This document shows, one piece after another, positions 25,900-35,847 of a stretch of 64,000 nucleotides of DNA. Source of the stretch: JAGLOK01 sp963676355 (GTDB lineage Bacteria; Bacillota; Clostridia; Christensenellales; UMGS416); assembly GCA_963676355.1 (NCBI GenBank), contig OY781093.1:1-64000 (forward strand), read 5' to 3'. The first letter of the stretch is position 1. Each line of letters starts with the position of its first letter. Under the pieces are notes generated by a model that was given only the letters and a program-made list of their open reading frames with translations, had not been told where the DNA came from and did no database searches. Both the position numbers and the translations under genes were made by a program.

Positions 25900-27201
25900 C
25901 TAGGTTATGTTAGGGTGAATAGCGTCAAATTCTTTTTTCGGCAAAAGCCTGAAAGCCGCTAAAATAAAAGCTGCAACACACAGTATGCCAATCGCTACAA
26001 AAAACGGCAAATATCCCGCGGCGTCTATCAAAAGCCCCATTGCAAGGGAGGCAAATGAAAACGGCAAAAGTATTAAGCTGTCAAGTGTTATGCAGTCAGG
26101 CCGAGCTTTGTCTTCCATAGAATACATCATATAAATAAGATATCCAAGAAAAGCAGAATCAGCTATGCCTCCGAGTGCTGTGAAGATATATGCGAAATAT
26201 GTCGGCAAGCCTATGTGCAGGCACAAGAAAATGCCGCAAAGAGAAAGCCCCAGCATAAGTGCATATCTTATGAGTATAAGCGCCTTATTGCCTGCCTTTT
26301 TAGAAAACCATCCAGAAAAAAAACCTCCAACAGTCCTGCCGACAGTGCGCATTACAACAAGAATACCCACCTGAGCGGCTGTAAGCTGCAATATATCTTT
26401 TGAAGCTATTATTATAAATGTTATTACCGTAAAAGATATCATATCCAGTATCCGTACCTGAAGATATCCTCTGAAATGTTTTTGTTTTTTTAATATAGGA
26501 AGGGCACGCTTTAAAAGGTTGCGTATTCCCTCATTGTCATGCTGATCAGTTTTTGGGCGTTCCGTTTCTTTAAGACGAGAAAGAGGAAATGCGCACAAAG
26601 CAAGAAGCACCGCTCCAATAAATATAATGATACCATACTGCGTCTTAAATCCCATAGTCTCATTTGCCAATATACGCTGAACAATAAGGCTTGCAGCCAC
26701 TCCAGCCAAAGCTCCCAGCGACTGGCGATAACCCATTACTGTACTTCTATACTCGTTCACCATTGTCCGCGAATATAAATCTTGCCATGGAGCCATCGTA
26801 GTGCCCTGAACGAAAAAGGCTATGAAATAAAGTAAGATAATTATTATGCCCAATGTGTAGTCTGATATATTTAAGAACAGCGCCGCAACCGCAAAAAGCA
26901 AAAACACCCTTGAAAAAGCTATTTGTTTTCCCATAAACCGAGGAATATTTTTAATCACGCTGAGCCTTGAGCCATATATGATGTTGCCAAGTGGAAGGCC
27001 CGCCATGAACGCAACCTGCGCAAGACCTGCCATTCCCGCACTGCCTGTGAGCAGAAATATAAATACGGAAATTATGGACGAAGCATCCACAAAGCTCAAC
27101 CCAAGCTTAAAGAGTATTCCTTCGGCAACGAATATAACAGAATTTTTCTTAGAAATATGATGTCTTAATGTTTCGCCCGATAAAGGCGCGTCTGTATCCA
27201 T
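25900..27201 (-). CDS. MFS transporter
   Basis: A 433-residue integral membrane protein with about 12 hydrophobic segments in two halves, and a charged central loop (SRLKETERPKTDQHDNE, about 210-230). The first loop after helix 2 has the shortened MFS pattern. It is transcribed just ahead of the sulfatase with 16 bases between them, so it most likely imports the sulfatase's sulfated sugar, or exports a product. The cargo cannot be deduced. The start ATG has only a weak GGGTG ribosome binding site. Confidence 0.85.
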   Translation of the reverse strand: MDTDAPLSGETLRHHISKKNSVIFVAEGILFKLGLSFVDASSIISVFIFLLTGSAGMAGLAQVAFMAGLPLGNIIYGSRLSVIKNIPRFMGKQIAFSRVFLLFAVAALFLNISDYTLGIIIILLYFIAFFVQGTTMAPWQDLYSRTMVNEYRSTVMGYRQSLGALAGVAASLIVQRILANETMGFKTQYGIIIFIGAVLLALCAFPLSRLKETERPKTDQHDNEGIRNLLKRALPILKKQKHFRGYLQVRILDMISFTVITFIIIASKDILQLTAAQVGILVVMRTVGRTVGGFFSGWFSKKAGNKALILIRYALMLGLSLCGIFLCLHIGLPTYFAYIFTALGGIADSAFLGYLIYMMYSMEDKARPDCITLDSLILLPFSFASLAMGLLIDAAGYLPFFVAIGILCVAAFILAAFRLLPKKEFDAIHPNIT

Positions 27202-27744
27202 TAAAGTCTTTACACCCTTTATAAAGATTTACTTTAAATTATCATTTTTATAAACACCAAAAAGTATATTATAATAATGCAGTTTATATTAAATGATTTC
27301 AACGCTTATATGACGGAATAAGTGGCTAAATGTAATATTGTGAAAATCAATTTTAACACTGTTTACAATAAAGTTTTGCACATCTTTACTTTAAGTAAAA
27401 GAAGGATAAGATAGTCGTTTATTAAAGCAATTCACTGATTAACATAAATATTGTAAGTTTGGAGTAATCCTATTTTAATAATCCTTTAGGCTTGACTCAT
27501 AGTTTTCATCAAGGCATATAGACCGAAATACTAACCTTTTTTCTAACTCATTTTAAGATGGATATCATTAGTAATATATCTGCAAACAGCGCAGCGCTAC
27601 AGAAGCAAAAGCATGGATACTTTCTTTTCTTGTTAAAAATATATGACCAAAAGTATACGAGGGCGAAATTCGCCCCACGATACTTAATATCCTGCCTATT
27701 ACACAAGCACAAACACTAATTTTACTTTAAAAGATTATGCCTTA
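27202..27744. other. Intergenic region without an assignable gene
   Basis: About 540 bases. The left part is the promoter side of the MFS-sulfatase operon. It contains GTGGCTAAAT (27321-27330), a string also found at the AraC start near 23470. A short minus-strand frame ending near 27481 reads RLVFRS and NYESSLKDY and might be the tail of a lost protein, and a plus-strand frame from 27558 gives about 57 codons. I recognise neither. The right part holds a probable terminator (27649-27683). Confidence 0.5.
27649..27683 (-). terminator. Probable terminator of the GH2/UroD operon
   Basis: GGGCGAA (27661-27667) and TTCGCCC (27669-27675) form the core of a long imperfect hairpin that extends outward to GTAT (27653-27656) and ATAC (27680-27683). 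On the minus strand it is followed by TTTT (A run 27649-27652). It is about 60 bases past the stop of the UroD-family gene. Confidence 0.45.
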
Positions 27745-28902
27745 TTAATACACACACTTTTTTGCCTCATCAGCAAAAGCATGTATCAACTCAAGGTCAG
27801 CATCAAAGAAATGGTCCGAAGGGCACAATATATACCCTCCACCTTCTCCTGCTTCTTCAAAGCATCTTCTGACTTCCGCTCTGGTTTCTTCAGGAGTACA
27901 TCCTTGGAAGAAATGAAACTGATCAAATCCTCCTATCATACACACCCTATCTCCTATGCGTTTTTTTGCCTCTCGCAGATCAGTGTCGCCACTCATGCCT
28001 TCCGGTGTAAATGTTTCCATTGCATCAGGGCCCATGTCGGCAATATCCTCCAAAATGGGCATCATCCCCCCGCATGTGTGATATGATATCCTCTGTCCTG
28101 CTTTGTGTGCTTCTTCTATTATCTTGCTGTCATAAGGCGCAACGAATCTCCTGAACATGTCAGGCGATATAACCGTCGTAGATGCATCCCCGCCACCAAG
28201 TTCCAGCAGGTCATATTTTGCACCCTTCAAAGACTTTGTAAACTCTATCTTTCTCTTTTGCAATATCTTAAGAAGCTCATGCACCCATCCTTCATCATCG
28301 AATGTTGCCATGATAAGATTCTCGATTCCAAAGAGGCATGCCGCATCCTGCCAGCATCCCGGCTGTCCGAAAACATCAAACGTACATATATGCCCTCTGA
28401 CTAATGCGTTTTCTCCATATTCTTCAGCAATTTTGTTTACTTCATCCACATCACATATTGGCTGCGTCATATACTTGACTATTATATCTATATCATTTTT
28501 TTCTTTTATCAGATGCTCTGTCACCCATGAACTGTATTTATCCGTTTCAACAGTCATATTCAGCGTCTTTTGTGGAGTAATGAAAGAATATCTTATCCTT
28601 TGAAGTTTGCTGTCACTCAAATCTTCCTGCTCTATTGTCCATTTGTCAGACAGCACTCTTTTGCTCTCTAAAAAGCCAAGACTCTTTTGTGCACTGTCAA
28701 AATATTCACCAGTATCCTTTGCAAATTTATGTGGCACAGTCCACACTATTGGATCCAGCCCGAACTCCGAAAAAAATTCATCACTGCTTTTCCCATCCAA
28801 ATATGTGTTCCTGAAATAATCTAATATATGATGCGTTGTTACAGGCAGTCTGTCAGGCTGCCCTCCCTCCAGTGTCGTTATCATTCTTTGTTTACCAGTC
28901 AA
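27745..28902 (-). CDS. UroD/MtaA-family protein
   Basis: A 385-residue uroporphyrinogen-decarboxylase-fold protein with the N-terminal MTGKQRMITTLEG seen in methyltransferase-type members. Unlike the gene at position 1, it keeps the potential zinc ligands H-x-C in SYHTCGG (about residue 268) and a late Cys in GGYILCPSDHFF. Heme synthesis is unlikely in this setting. Related proteins often sit in Clostridial glycan loci and their reaction is not settled. GGAGG is placed for the TTG start at 28902. It follows the GH2 gene by 12 bases and is the last gene of the importer/two-component/GH2 run. Confidence 0.78.
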   Translation of the reverse strand: MTGKQRMITTLEGGQPDRLPVTTHHILDYFRNTYLDGKSSDEFFSEFGLDPIVWTVPHKFAKDTGEYFDSAQKSLGFLESKRVLSDKWTIEQEDLSDSKLQRIRYSFITPQKTLNMTVETDKYSSWVTEHLIKEKNDIDIIVKYMTQPICDVDEVNKIAEEYGENALVRGHICTFDVFGQPGCWQDAACLFGIENLIMATFDDEGWVHELLKILQKRKIEFTKSLKGAKYDLLELGGGDASTTVISPDMFRRFVAPYDSKIIEEAHKAGQRISYHTCGGMMPILEDIADMGPDAMETFTPEGMSGDTDLREAKKRIGDRVCMIGGFDQFHFFQGCTPEETRAEVRRCFEEAGEGGGYILCPSDHFFDADLELIHAFADEAKKCVY

Positions 28903-28914
28903 AACAACCTCCTA

Positions 28915-31254
28915 TTAAATCCTTATTTCTTCTTCAATACCGTCTTCTGTAATAACTTCAACCAAGCATTTTTCTGCTGTGTCTTTTACTTTATAAAACG
29001 CAGTACACATGCCGTTTTGCATCTGTCTGGAAGAGTCAGTATAAGGAGTATGATCAGTTAAATCTCCGTTATCCACGACTAAAAGCTCCATACTCTCATT
29101 TGATGAGAACGTTATCTTTTTGTTATACCCAAAGCAGAAAACTCCATCTTCATCCATTGCTTTTGCAGTTACCTTTATTATGCCTTCTCCAAGTTCTTTT
29201 GCTTCAACGTTCAGCTTTGATGCAGCTTTTGCAGTTGTATATTCCTGTCTGCACACTTGCTTTCCACCAATATAGCCTACTGCCTCCACTTTGCCAGCAT
29301 TCCATGGAACAAAAAGCTCCATAAAACCACCGGTAAAATCTTCTGGTTTTCTTTTTATAACTTTTGCGCCATTTAATACTATCTCCACCTCTTCGCAGTT
29401 AGTAAATACATTCATACGCACTGCTGTCACACCAAGATGCTCAAAGTTCCAGCCCGCAGCCCACTTGGGTGAGCTCCAAAAGAGCGGTTCCATAGGATTT
29501 TTTATCGTATCATCGCATATCGCCATATATACCATTGGCTCGTCAGTCCATAATGATTTTGTAAGGTATGCTTTAGGCTTTATCTGACCTGCTGTGTCTA
29601 TAATTCCACCTGCCCATCCACGAACCGGCCAACCACCGCAACCCACAGCTTCACCAAGATAGTCTATCCCTGCCCATATGAACTGACCTATCACATAATC
29701 TTCATTACAGTCCAGCCAAGGGTTTTGCGGTAAATACCCTTCGTTCGAGTTATCATGACCTCTGTAGAAAGGATATGTTTCTGTGCCTAATATTAAAGAA
29801 TCCGGCATCAGTTTATGGTATTCATCATACCATTGCTCATGATAGTTGCCTGCAATGATATCAGTGTATTCATGCATCTTTTGAGTAAGCTTTGCTTTTT
29901 GCGCCGGTGAAAGAGGCATTTGCTCGCTGTCAAAGCAATGCGGCTCCATTGCAAATGTTACAGGGCGTGTTTCATCCAAGCTTCTTGCATAGTCCGTCAG
30001 GTTTTTAAGTCGCTCTATCATATCATTATGACCTTGGTGATATACTTCATTACCTACGCTCCACATGATTATACTGGGATGGTTTTTATCCCTTAATATC
30101 ATGGCTTTTATATCCTGCTTCCAGCACTGTTTGAAAATCTCGCCATACCGAAGTGTATCCCATTTATCAAAGGATTCATCCATAACCAAAAAACCCATTT
30201 CGTCACACAAGTCCAGAAACTCTGCCGAAGGTGGGTTGTGCGCTGTTCTTATTGCATTGCAACCTATTTCCTTCAGTGCTTCCAGCCTGTCACGAGCTAT
30301 AGATTTATTCCATGCTGCTCCAAATGCGCCCAAATCGTGGTGCAGATTCACGCCTTTAATCTTTATGCTTCGTCCGTTTAAAAACAATCCTTTTCGGGGA
30401 ATTAATTCTACTTTGCGTATGCCGAACTTCTCATCTATGCTGTCTATAACATCATTATCTGTTATTATGCTAACTCTGCATGTATATAGTTCGGGATTAT
30501 CTATGTCCCATAGTTTCGGATTGTCAACCTTTAGGCAAAAGTCCACTTCAGTTGAATCATTTGCTTGAAGTTGTTTTGTCAAAGTATTTTGTGCGCATGC
30601 AGCACCTTCGGGGTCTATTATTTCAACCTTTATATCTGCACTGCAGCTAAAGTCGTATTCGTTTTGTATCTCGGCTTTAACATTAACATCTGTGTGTTCT
30701 TTTTCAATATTATCCGCAGTTATCGTTATTCCCCATTCTTTAACATGCAGCTTGTCACAAACAGTCAAAGTTACAGGCCTGTATATACCACATCCGGAAT
30801 ACCACCTGTCGGCTGCGTGCTCCGGTGAGTTATCAACACGAACTTCAAGCACTCCCGAGTTTACAGGCACACTAAATGCGGAGTATCCATATCTCATACC
30901 ACCAATTTCTTTTCCGTCAAGATATACTGTGCTTTCGTGAAAGATTCCGTCAAAATTAAGATATGCCATCTGGTTCTCTGAAAGATTAATATCGAGCTTC
31001 TTTCTATACCAGCCCACACCCCATCTGTCATAAAAGCCTTGGGCTGATGCATAGGAGTCTTTCGGATCATCAGAAAGCATGTTTAGCGAAAGTTGTATAT
31101 CCGCTTCCCTTAAAACGAGTGGTCTGTCTATCGCCCAGTCATGTGGAATGTTTATACTCTGCCACTTGCCGTCATCAAGATTTATCTGCCCTATACCCTT
31201 CACATTCCCCTCCGAAAACAGCCATTTTTCTCTTAATTTAGTTATTCTCCTCAT
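28915..31254 (-). CDS. GH2 glycoside hydrolase, beta-galactosidase type
   Basis: A 779-residue family 2 enzyme: a sugar-binding jelly roll (about 1-165), an Ig-like domain (170-280), a TIM barrel (about 285-570) and extra C-terminal domains. The acid/base is E403 in WSVGNEVYHQG and the nucleophile is E492 in LILGTETYPFYRG. The IRTAHNPPS and MDESFDKWD segments are classic GH2 barrel text. The C-terminal order resembles DUF4982-type galactosidases. No signal peptide, so it hydrolyses imported oligosaccharides. Beta-galactosidase is the first guess; a related beta-glycosidase is possible. It follows the YesN-like regulator by 77 bases in the same direction. Confidence 0.9.
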   Translation of the reverse strand: MRRITKLREKWLFSEGNVKGIGQINLDDGKWQSINIPHDWAIDRPLVLREADIQLSLNMLSDDPKDSYASAQGFYDRWGVGWYRKKLDINLSENQMAYLNFDGIFHESTVYLDGKEIGGMRYGYSAFSVPVNSGVLEVRVDNSPEHAADRWYSGCGIYRPVTLTVCDKLHVKEWGITITADNIEKEHTDVNVKAEIQNEYDFSCSADIKVEIIDPEGAACAQNTLTKQLQANDSTEVDFCLKVDNPKLWDIDNPELYTCRVSIITDNDVIDSIDEKFGIRKVELIPRKGLFLNGRSIKIKGVNLHHDLGAFGAAWNKSIARDRLEALKEIGCNAIRTAHNPPSAEFLDLCDEMGFLVMDESFDKWDTLRYGEIFKQCWKQDIKAMILRDKNHPSIIMWSVGNEVYHQGHNDMIERLKNLTDYARSLDETRPVTFAMEPHCFDSEQMPLSPAQKAKLTQKMHEYTDIIAGNYHEQWYDEYHKLMPDSLILGTETYPFYRGHDNSNEGYLPQNPWLDCNEDYVIGQFIWAGIDYLGEAVGCGGWPVRGWAGGIIDTAGQIKPKAYLTKSLWTDEPMVYMAICDDTIKNPMEPLFWSSPKWAAGWNFEHLGVTAVRMNVFTNCEEVEIVLNGAKVIKRKPEDFTGGFMELFVPWNAGKVEAVGYIGGKQVCRQEYTTAKAASKLNVEAKELGEGIIKVTAKAMDEDGVFCFGYNKKITFSSNESMELLVVDNGDLTDHTPYTDSSRQMQNGMCTAFYKVKDTAEKCLVEVITEDGIEEEIRI

Positions 31255-31331
31255 AAAATTCTCCTCAACGCTTTATATGTTTATCTAATCTCTAAAAAAC
31301 TTTTTATATAAATCGAAAAACTCTTATTTGA

Positions 31332-32936
31332 TCAAACCCTTTTATCTCTATATTCACTGGGAGAAATCCCAACAGTTTTTTTAAATACCTTACTAAAATA
31401 CGAAGGATCTTCATACCCCACCATCTGACCCACCTGATAAGTCTTATATTCTAATTTACTCAAAAGCTTTTTTGCTTTTTCTATTCTTATTCTAGTGATA
31501 TATTCGACAAAATTTTCCCCAGTCTTGCATTTAAATATTTCGGACAAATAATTTGGATTAATGTATGCAACTTCCGCCACTTTTCCCAATGTTAAATTCT
31601 CTTTGTAATTGTTTAATATATATTTTTTAACCAGTTCAATTACCTTCATGTTTTTTTCACTGTTGCACTCCAACATTTTTTCAAAAATATCATTGTAATA
31701 TTTACATGAAAATTCTATTGCCTGTTTGAAGCAGTCAAATGTTTTTAAAGCATCGGTATAAGAAAAATCCATTCCATACATGTCCGAACAAATCAAACTA
31801 AACACTTTGCTTTCAGCCTCAATTTTTAAATAGATCTTTGTCAATATATTAAGTGCTTCATTTGGATGGATTGTGTTATCCGCAAAGTCTTGTGCAAGCG
31901 CATTAAGACTACTCTTAAAAAAAGTTATTTTGTTGGCATAAAAATACTCTTTTGTCTTTTCTACAATTAGCTCATAATAATCTTGTGATTTTAAAAACGC
32001 AAAATCTTGTGATTTATCTGCTTCTTCAAATATTTTTTTGTTAAATTTATAAAACCTACGTCTTAAATTCTTGGTCGCATTTTTATAGCTACTATTTAAT
32101 TCAATGATTTTGGTTACACTACCGCCAATACCTAAAGAAACCTCTTTTTTTATGCTTTTCGGGAGTATTTCCAAAATATATTCCGCCAAGTCAATCTTAG
32201 TTTCATTTGCGTTGTTTAATGCACCTAAGACAATAATCTCATTGTTATAAATAAACGAGGATACTATTTTCTTATTATCATTCAGAAGTTTAACAGTCTC
32301 TTGCAAAGCAGATAACTTCTCGGCTGCCTCATCCGGCATTTGATTTAAAAGAAAATCGTAATTATCAATAGATATAATTATTATAAAATAGTTCCCAGCT
32401 TCAACCGGAAGAGAAAATTGTTCAAGCTTCTTTTTCGTATTGTCATCGTTTGTGAATGTTTTTCCACCCACAAGATCAATGAGAAACTTGTTCTTTATAA
32501 TTTTTAGACTTTCATTTATTCTATTTTTTTCTTTGATTTCGTCAGAATCTTTTTTCTTTTCCTCTTCTATCTCTTCTTCAATATCGCAAAGCACTTTTTT
32601 AACATGTTCTTCATCTACAGGTTTTAGCAGATAGTCAAGCGCGCCGCTTTTCATTGATTTTCTGACATAATCAAACTCATCAAATCCACTCAGGATAATT
32701 TTGCGGATTTTTGGATAACTTTCGTTAAGTGCCTCCACCAGTTCAATGCCATCCATTCTAGGCATTTTAATATCTGTAATCACCACGTCTGGCCTATGCT
32801 TTTCAATCAAAGAAAGAGCCTCCCTGCCATTTCCAGCTTCTCCGCATATCACAAACTGAGATCCGGCTTCTTTTATGGTTACTGCTAGACCTTTTCTTAT
32901 ATACTTCTCATCATCTACAACCAAAATATTCAGCAA
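31332..32936 (-). CDS. YesN-type response regulator (REC + AraC HTH)
   Basis: A 534-residue response regulator with receiver domain 1-120 (acidic pair VDDEK, phospho-acceptor D55 in VITDIKMPRMDG), a Lys- and Glu-rich coiled linker near 125-150, and a C-terminal AraC double helix-turn-helix (ITRIRIEKAKKLL and VGQMVGYEDPSYFSKVFKK). The start is TTG at 32936, seven bases after GGGAGG, giving the family beginning LNILVVDDE. It lies 36 bases after the kinase gene. It is expected to activate the binding protein and permease genes transcribed ahead of it, and possibly the GH2 gene behind it. Confidence 0.9.
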   Translation of the reverse strand: MLNILVVDDEKYIRKGLAVTIKEAGSQFVICGEAGNGREALSLIEKHRPDVVITDIKMPRMDGIELVEALNESYPKIRKIILSGFDEFDYVRKSMKSGALDYLLKPVDEEHVKKVLCDIEEEIEEEKKKDSDEIKEKNRINESLKIIKNKFLIDLVGGKTFTNDDNTKKKLEQFSLPVEAGNYFIIIISIDNYDFLLNQMPDEAAEKLSALQETVKLLNDNKKIVSSFIYNNEIIVLGALNNANETKIDLAEYILEILPKSIKKEVSLGIGGSVTKIIELNSSYKNATKNLRRRFYKFNKKIFEEADKSQDFAFLKSQDYYELIVEKTKEYFYANKITFFKSSLNALAQDFADNTIHPNEALNILTKIYLKIEAESKVFSLICSDMYGMDFSYTDALKTFDCFKQAIEFSCKYYNDIFEKMLECNSEKNMKVIELVKKYILNNYKENLTLGKVAEVAYINPNYLSEIFKCKTGENFVEYITRIRIEKAKKLLSKLEYKTYQVGQMVGYEDPSYFSKVFKKTVGISPSEYRDKRV

Positions 32937-32972
32937 AGATATCCCTCCCGCCGAGTTAGCAAGTCTTCATTG

Positions 32973-34886
32973 TCACTTTTTAAATGGTATTCTTATAATT
33001 ACTTTAGTTCCTTCATTTATTATGCTGTATATTTTTAGACCATATTCTGGCCCGAAGTAGAGCTTTATTCTCTCATTTATATTTCTAAGACCAATTCCTC
33101 TTGATCCATCTTGCTGTAATTCAAAATTGTTTATACTTGCGTTTAATTCTGATAATTGTTTTGAAGTCATTCCCAACCCATTATCACTTATCTCGAAAAT
33201 TGCATCATTTTCTTGTTTATAGCCTTTTAAATTAATTACCCCTTTGTCTTCAACCGTTTCAAGAGCATGGAAAATAGCATTTTCAACAACAGGTTGAAAA
33301 ACAAGTTTTATTATTTTTGTCGACAAAAGATTTTCATTTACATCCACAATCAAATCAAATTTATTATCAAACCTGTGATTTTGAAGCTTTATATAGTCCT
33401 GCAAATGATTTATTTCCTCAGTGACTGTCACTATCTGCTTTTTTGTATTTATTCCATATCTTAAAAGCTTTCCCAAAACAAACAGCATTCTAGAAGATTC
33501 TTTATCACCGTTAATTTTCGCCATCATTCTGATGGATTCCAAAGTATTATAGATGAAATGTGGATTTATCTGAGCTTGCAAAGCATTGAGTTCTGCTTCC
33601 TTTTTCTTATAGTCCGATATATACACATCATGTATCAGTTCTTCTATTTCAGCAATCATTGAGTTAAATCCATGCCCCAATTGGTTCATCTCATCTGTTC
33701 CATTCGTTTCTGCTCGTACAGATAAATCTCCTTTTTCTGCAACTTTCATAACGGTCAATATCTTTTTCATTGGCTTTGTAATACCATTTGAAAGTATGAA
33801 GGCTACAAAAAGGCAAAAGGCAAAAAACACAATTATAATTGACGCCAACCGCAGCTGCGTCACCTTTATTCCCTTTTCCAAACCCGATTCTGGTACTACT
33901 CTCACAAACAGCCAATCCGGTTGTTCTATCTCTGTGGCCATAACCAAATAGTCCTGTCCATCGTGTCTAACCGAATAGTTGTCCCCAGAATATGCCACAG
34001 TGTTCATATCAATAAAACCTATATCAGTTTCATCTATATTTTTAGATATATTAGAGTTTTCGGAATCATAGATGATGTCTCCGTCATTGCTGAGAATCAA
34101 GAACCGCTCTCCACTTATTGAATATATCTTCTCAATCGCTTCTTCAAAAAGCAAGCTATCCACAAAAACACATATTACTCCTAGTATGTCAACGCTGTTT
34201 AAATCCTTTATCGCTCTAGAAACCGTGAAAGTATAGCCTGTACTGTTTTTGTATTTAGGCGTTGTCTCCATCCTTGGAAACGTTTTTGAAACTATCGGAA
34301 GCCCAGATGCCTCTAGGCTATCAATAAACCACGCGTCATCAGATACGATGTGCTTTTCTGTCAGCACTCCAACAGGGAGATAATGAACTATCGGATAACC
34401 CTTGGTTTCAAAAAGAAAAGATGCAAAGATATACTTCTTGTTGCTGGATATAGCATTAATCAGATTCGAAAGTCCTTCTTCTTCAGAAAGTGAAATTCCG
34501 GATGACAAAAAGGTGCTTCTTTCAGCCTCATATTCGTCCCCTAATTCAAAGCTGTGTCCTTTGTCATATTGATCAATTTTCTTGTTTATGTAGACCATCA
34601 GCGATATAGTACCTTCGTCATACAAAGGATAGGTCGTAAGAAGCGCGAGATCGTGTATATATAAATCGATACTGTCTGCTGCTTGTCTATTCATCCTCGA
34701 AATCAGTTCTATTTCTTTTTTCTTGTTCTCTTGATAATAAGTATTAAGAATCAAAAAATATGTAACAAATGCAATAATCATTAATATACTGAGACTTCCG
34801 AGTATTTTAATTTGAACAGGTATATTAGACGGCGCGAGCTTATTAAAGTATTTTGTCTTTATTGTTTTAACTGTTTTATTAGTCAT
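32973..34886 (-). CDS. YesM-type sensor histidine kinase
   Basis: A 637-residue membrane kinase with transmembrane helices at about 27-48 and 347-367. Between them lies a large extracellular sensor that reads like a double Cache domain (WFIDSLEASGLPIVSKTFP, SRAIKD, LILSNDGDIIYDS). HAMP follows, then the phospho-accepting H443 in AQINPHFIYNTLES, and the ATPase boxes QPVVENAIFHA and ISDNGLGM. AAGAGG precedes the ATG. It is placed between the sugar permeases and its YesN partner. A Cache sensor suggests direct sensing of a small ligand rather than signalling through the binding protein. Confidence 0.9.
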   Translation of the reverse strand: MTNKTVKTIKTKYFNKLAPSNIPVQIKILGSLSILMIIAFVTYFLILNTYYQENKKKEIELISRMNRQAADSIDLYIHDLALLTTYPLYDEGTISLMVYINKKIDQYDKGHSFELGDEYEAERSTFLSSGISLSEEEGLSNLINAISSNKKYIFASFLFETKGYPIVHYLPVGVLTEKHIVSDDAWFIDSLEASGLPIVSKTFPRMETTPKYKNSTGYTFTVSRAIKDLNSVDILGVICVFVDSLLFEEAIEKIYSISGERFLILSNDGDIIYDSENSNISKNIDETDIGFIDMNTVAYSGDNYSVRHDGQDYLVMATEIEQPDWLFVRVVPESGLEKGIKVTQLRLASIIIVFFAFCLFVAFILSNGITKPMKKILTVMKVAEKGDLSVRAETNGTDEMNQLGHGFNSMIAEIEELIHDVYISDYKKKEAELNALQAQINPHFIYNTLESIRMMAKINGDKESSRMLFVLGKLLRYGINTKKQIVTVTEEINHLQDYIKLQNHRFDNKFDLIVDVNENLLSTKIIKLVFQPVVENAIFHALETVEDKGVINLKGYKQENDAIFEISDNGLGMTSKQLSELNASINNFELQQDGSRGIGLRNINERIKLYFGPEYGLKIYSIINEGTKVIIRIPFKK

Positions 34887-34986
34887 AAAGCCTCTTGCCT
34901 ATATCTTTTTAAACATACAAAATATTATAACAAAACAAATATAAATATAAAAACACATATTAACGTCTCTGATAATTAAGCTATGC

Positions 34987-35847
34987 CTATCCTTTAACTG
35001 CACCCACCGTGAGCCCCGAAAATATATATTTTTGCAGAAACAAAAACAAAATTGTAGTCGGCAGCATTATCGCGACACAACCCGCCGCCATAACGTTAAA
35101 AGTAGACGCAAACCTGCCCGTAAATGCCATCAATGCCGTTGTGGCAGTCATCATTTTCACATTCGAACAATATAGGTATTGAGTAAACATGTCGCAATAT
35201 ATAAATATACACTGAGTCGTGAGAACTGTCGCTGTTGCAGGCAACAGAAGCGGAAATATAATTCTCCTGAATATCTTAAGATAAGATGCACCATCAATCA
35301 TTGCGCTTTCGTCAAGAGATATGGGTATACGCTCAATAAACTGAAGATAAATCCATACCTGCATAATGTTCGGCAGTGAATATATTATAATAGGTGCTCC
35401 AAAAGTCCCTGTCAGCTTTAGCATAAACATGACTTTATATATTACAACCTGTAATAGTGCATTCGGAACTATTGCCGCTATAACATACATCTTTGTTATT
35501 TGTTTTTTTAATTTAAATGCAAATCTATTCAATATAAATGCGGTCATCGAGCCAAACAACACATTCAGTAATCCACCGAAAAATACCAGAATAAAGCTGT
35601 TTTTAAGAGAAAAAAGTATTTTCCCTTCTATCAATGTTTTTCTATAGTTTTCAAAATTTAAAAAATTCTTTGGCGGCATAATCGCAAGAGTATTGTTATA
35701 CTCAGCATTTCCCTTAAAAGATATAAAAAGCAACATAATCATTGGTATAATTACCACCAAGGACCACAGCCCTACAGGAAGATGATATAAAACACGTATT
35801 ACTTTATTTTTATTTATTAGCCTGGGTTTTTCTGATGTCGCACTCAT
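34987..35847 (-). CDS. Sugar ABC importer permease, MalG type
   Basis: A 286-residue inner-membrane permease with about six transmembrane helices. The EAA loop that contacts the ATPase reads ESAMIDGASYLKIFRRIIFPLLLP (about residues 190-213). The C-terminus IFSGLTVGAVKG is the CUT1 hallmark. Its ATG overlaps the stop of the MalF-type gene by 4 bases, so the pair is translationally coupled. No ATPase gene is in this operon, which is normal for CUT1 systems in Firmicutes that share one MsmK-type ATPase encoded elsewhere. Confidence 0.92.
   Translation of the reverse strand: MSATSEKPRLINKNKVIRVLYHLPVGLWSLVVIIPMIMLLFISFKGNAEYNNTLAIMPPKNFLNFENYRKTLIEGKILFSLKNSFILVFFGGLLNVLFGSMTAFILNRFAFKLKKQITKMYVIAAIVPNALLQVVIYKVMFMLKLTGTFGAPIIIYSLPNIMQVWIYLQFIERIPISLDESAMIDGASYLKIFRRIIFPLLLPATATVLTTQCIFIYCDMFTQYLYCSNVKMMTATTALMAFTGRFASTFNVMAAGCVAIMLPTTILFLFLQKYIFSGLTVGAVKG

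Noticed and set aside
27558..27719. Plus-strand frame of about 57 codons beginning MDIISNISANSAA
   Set aside because: No ribosome binding site. Its second half runs through the terminator hairpin, and no convincing homology was recognised.
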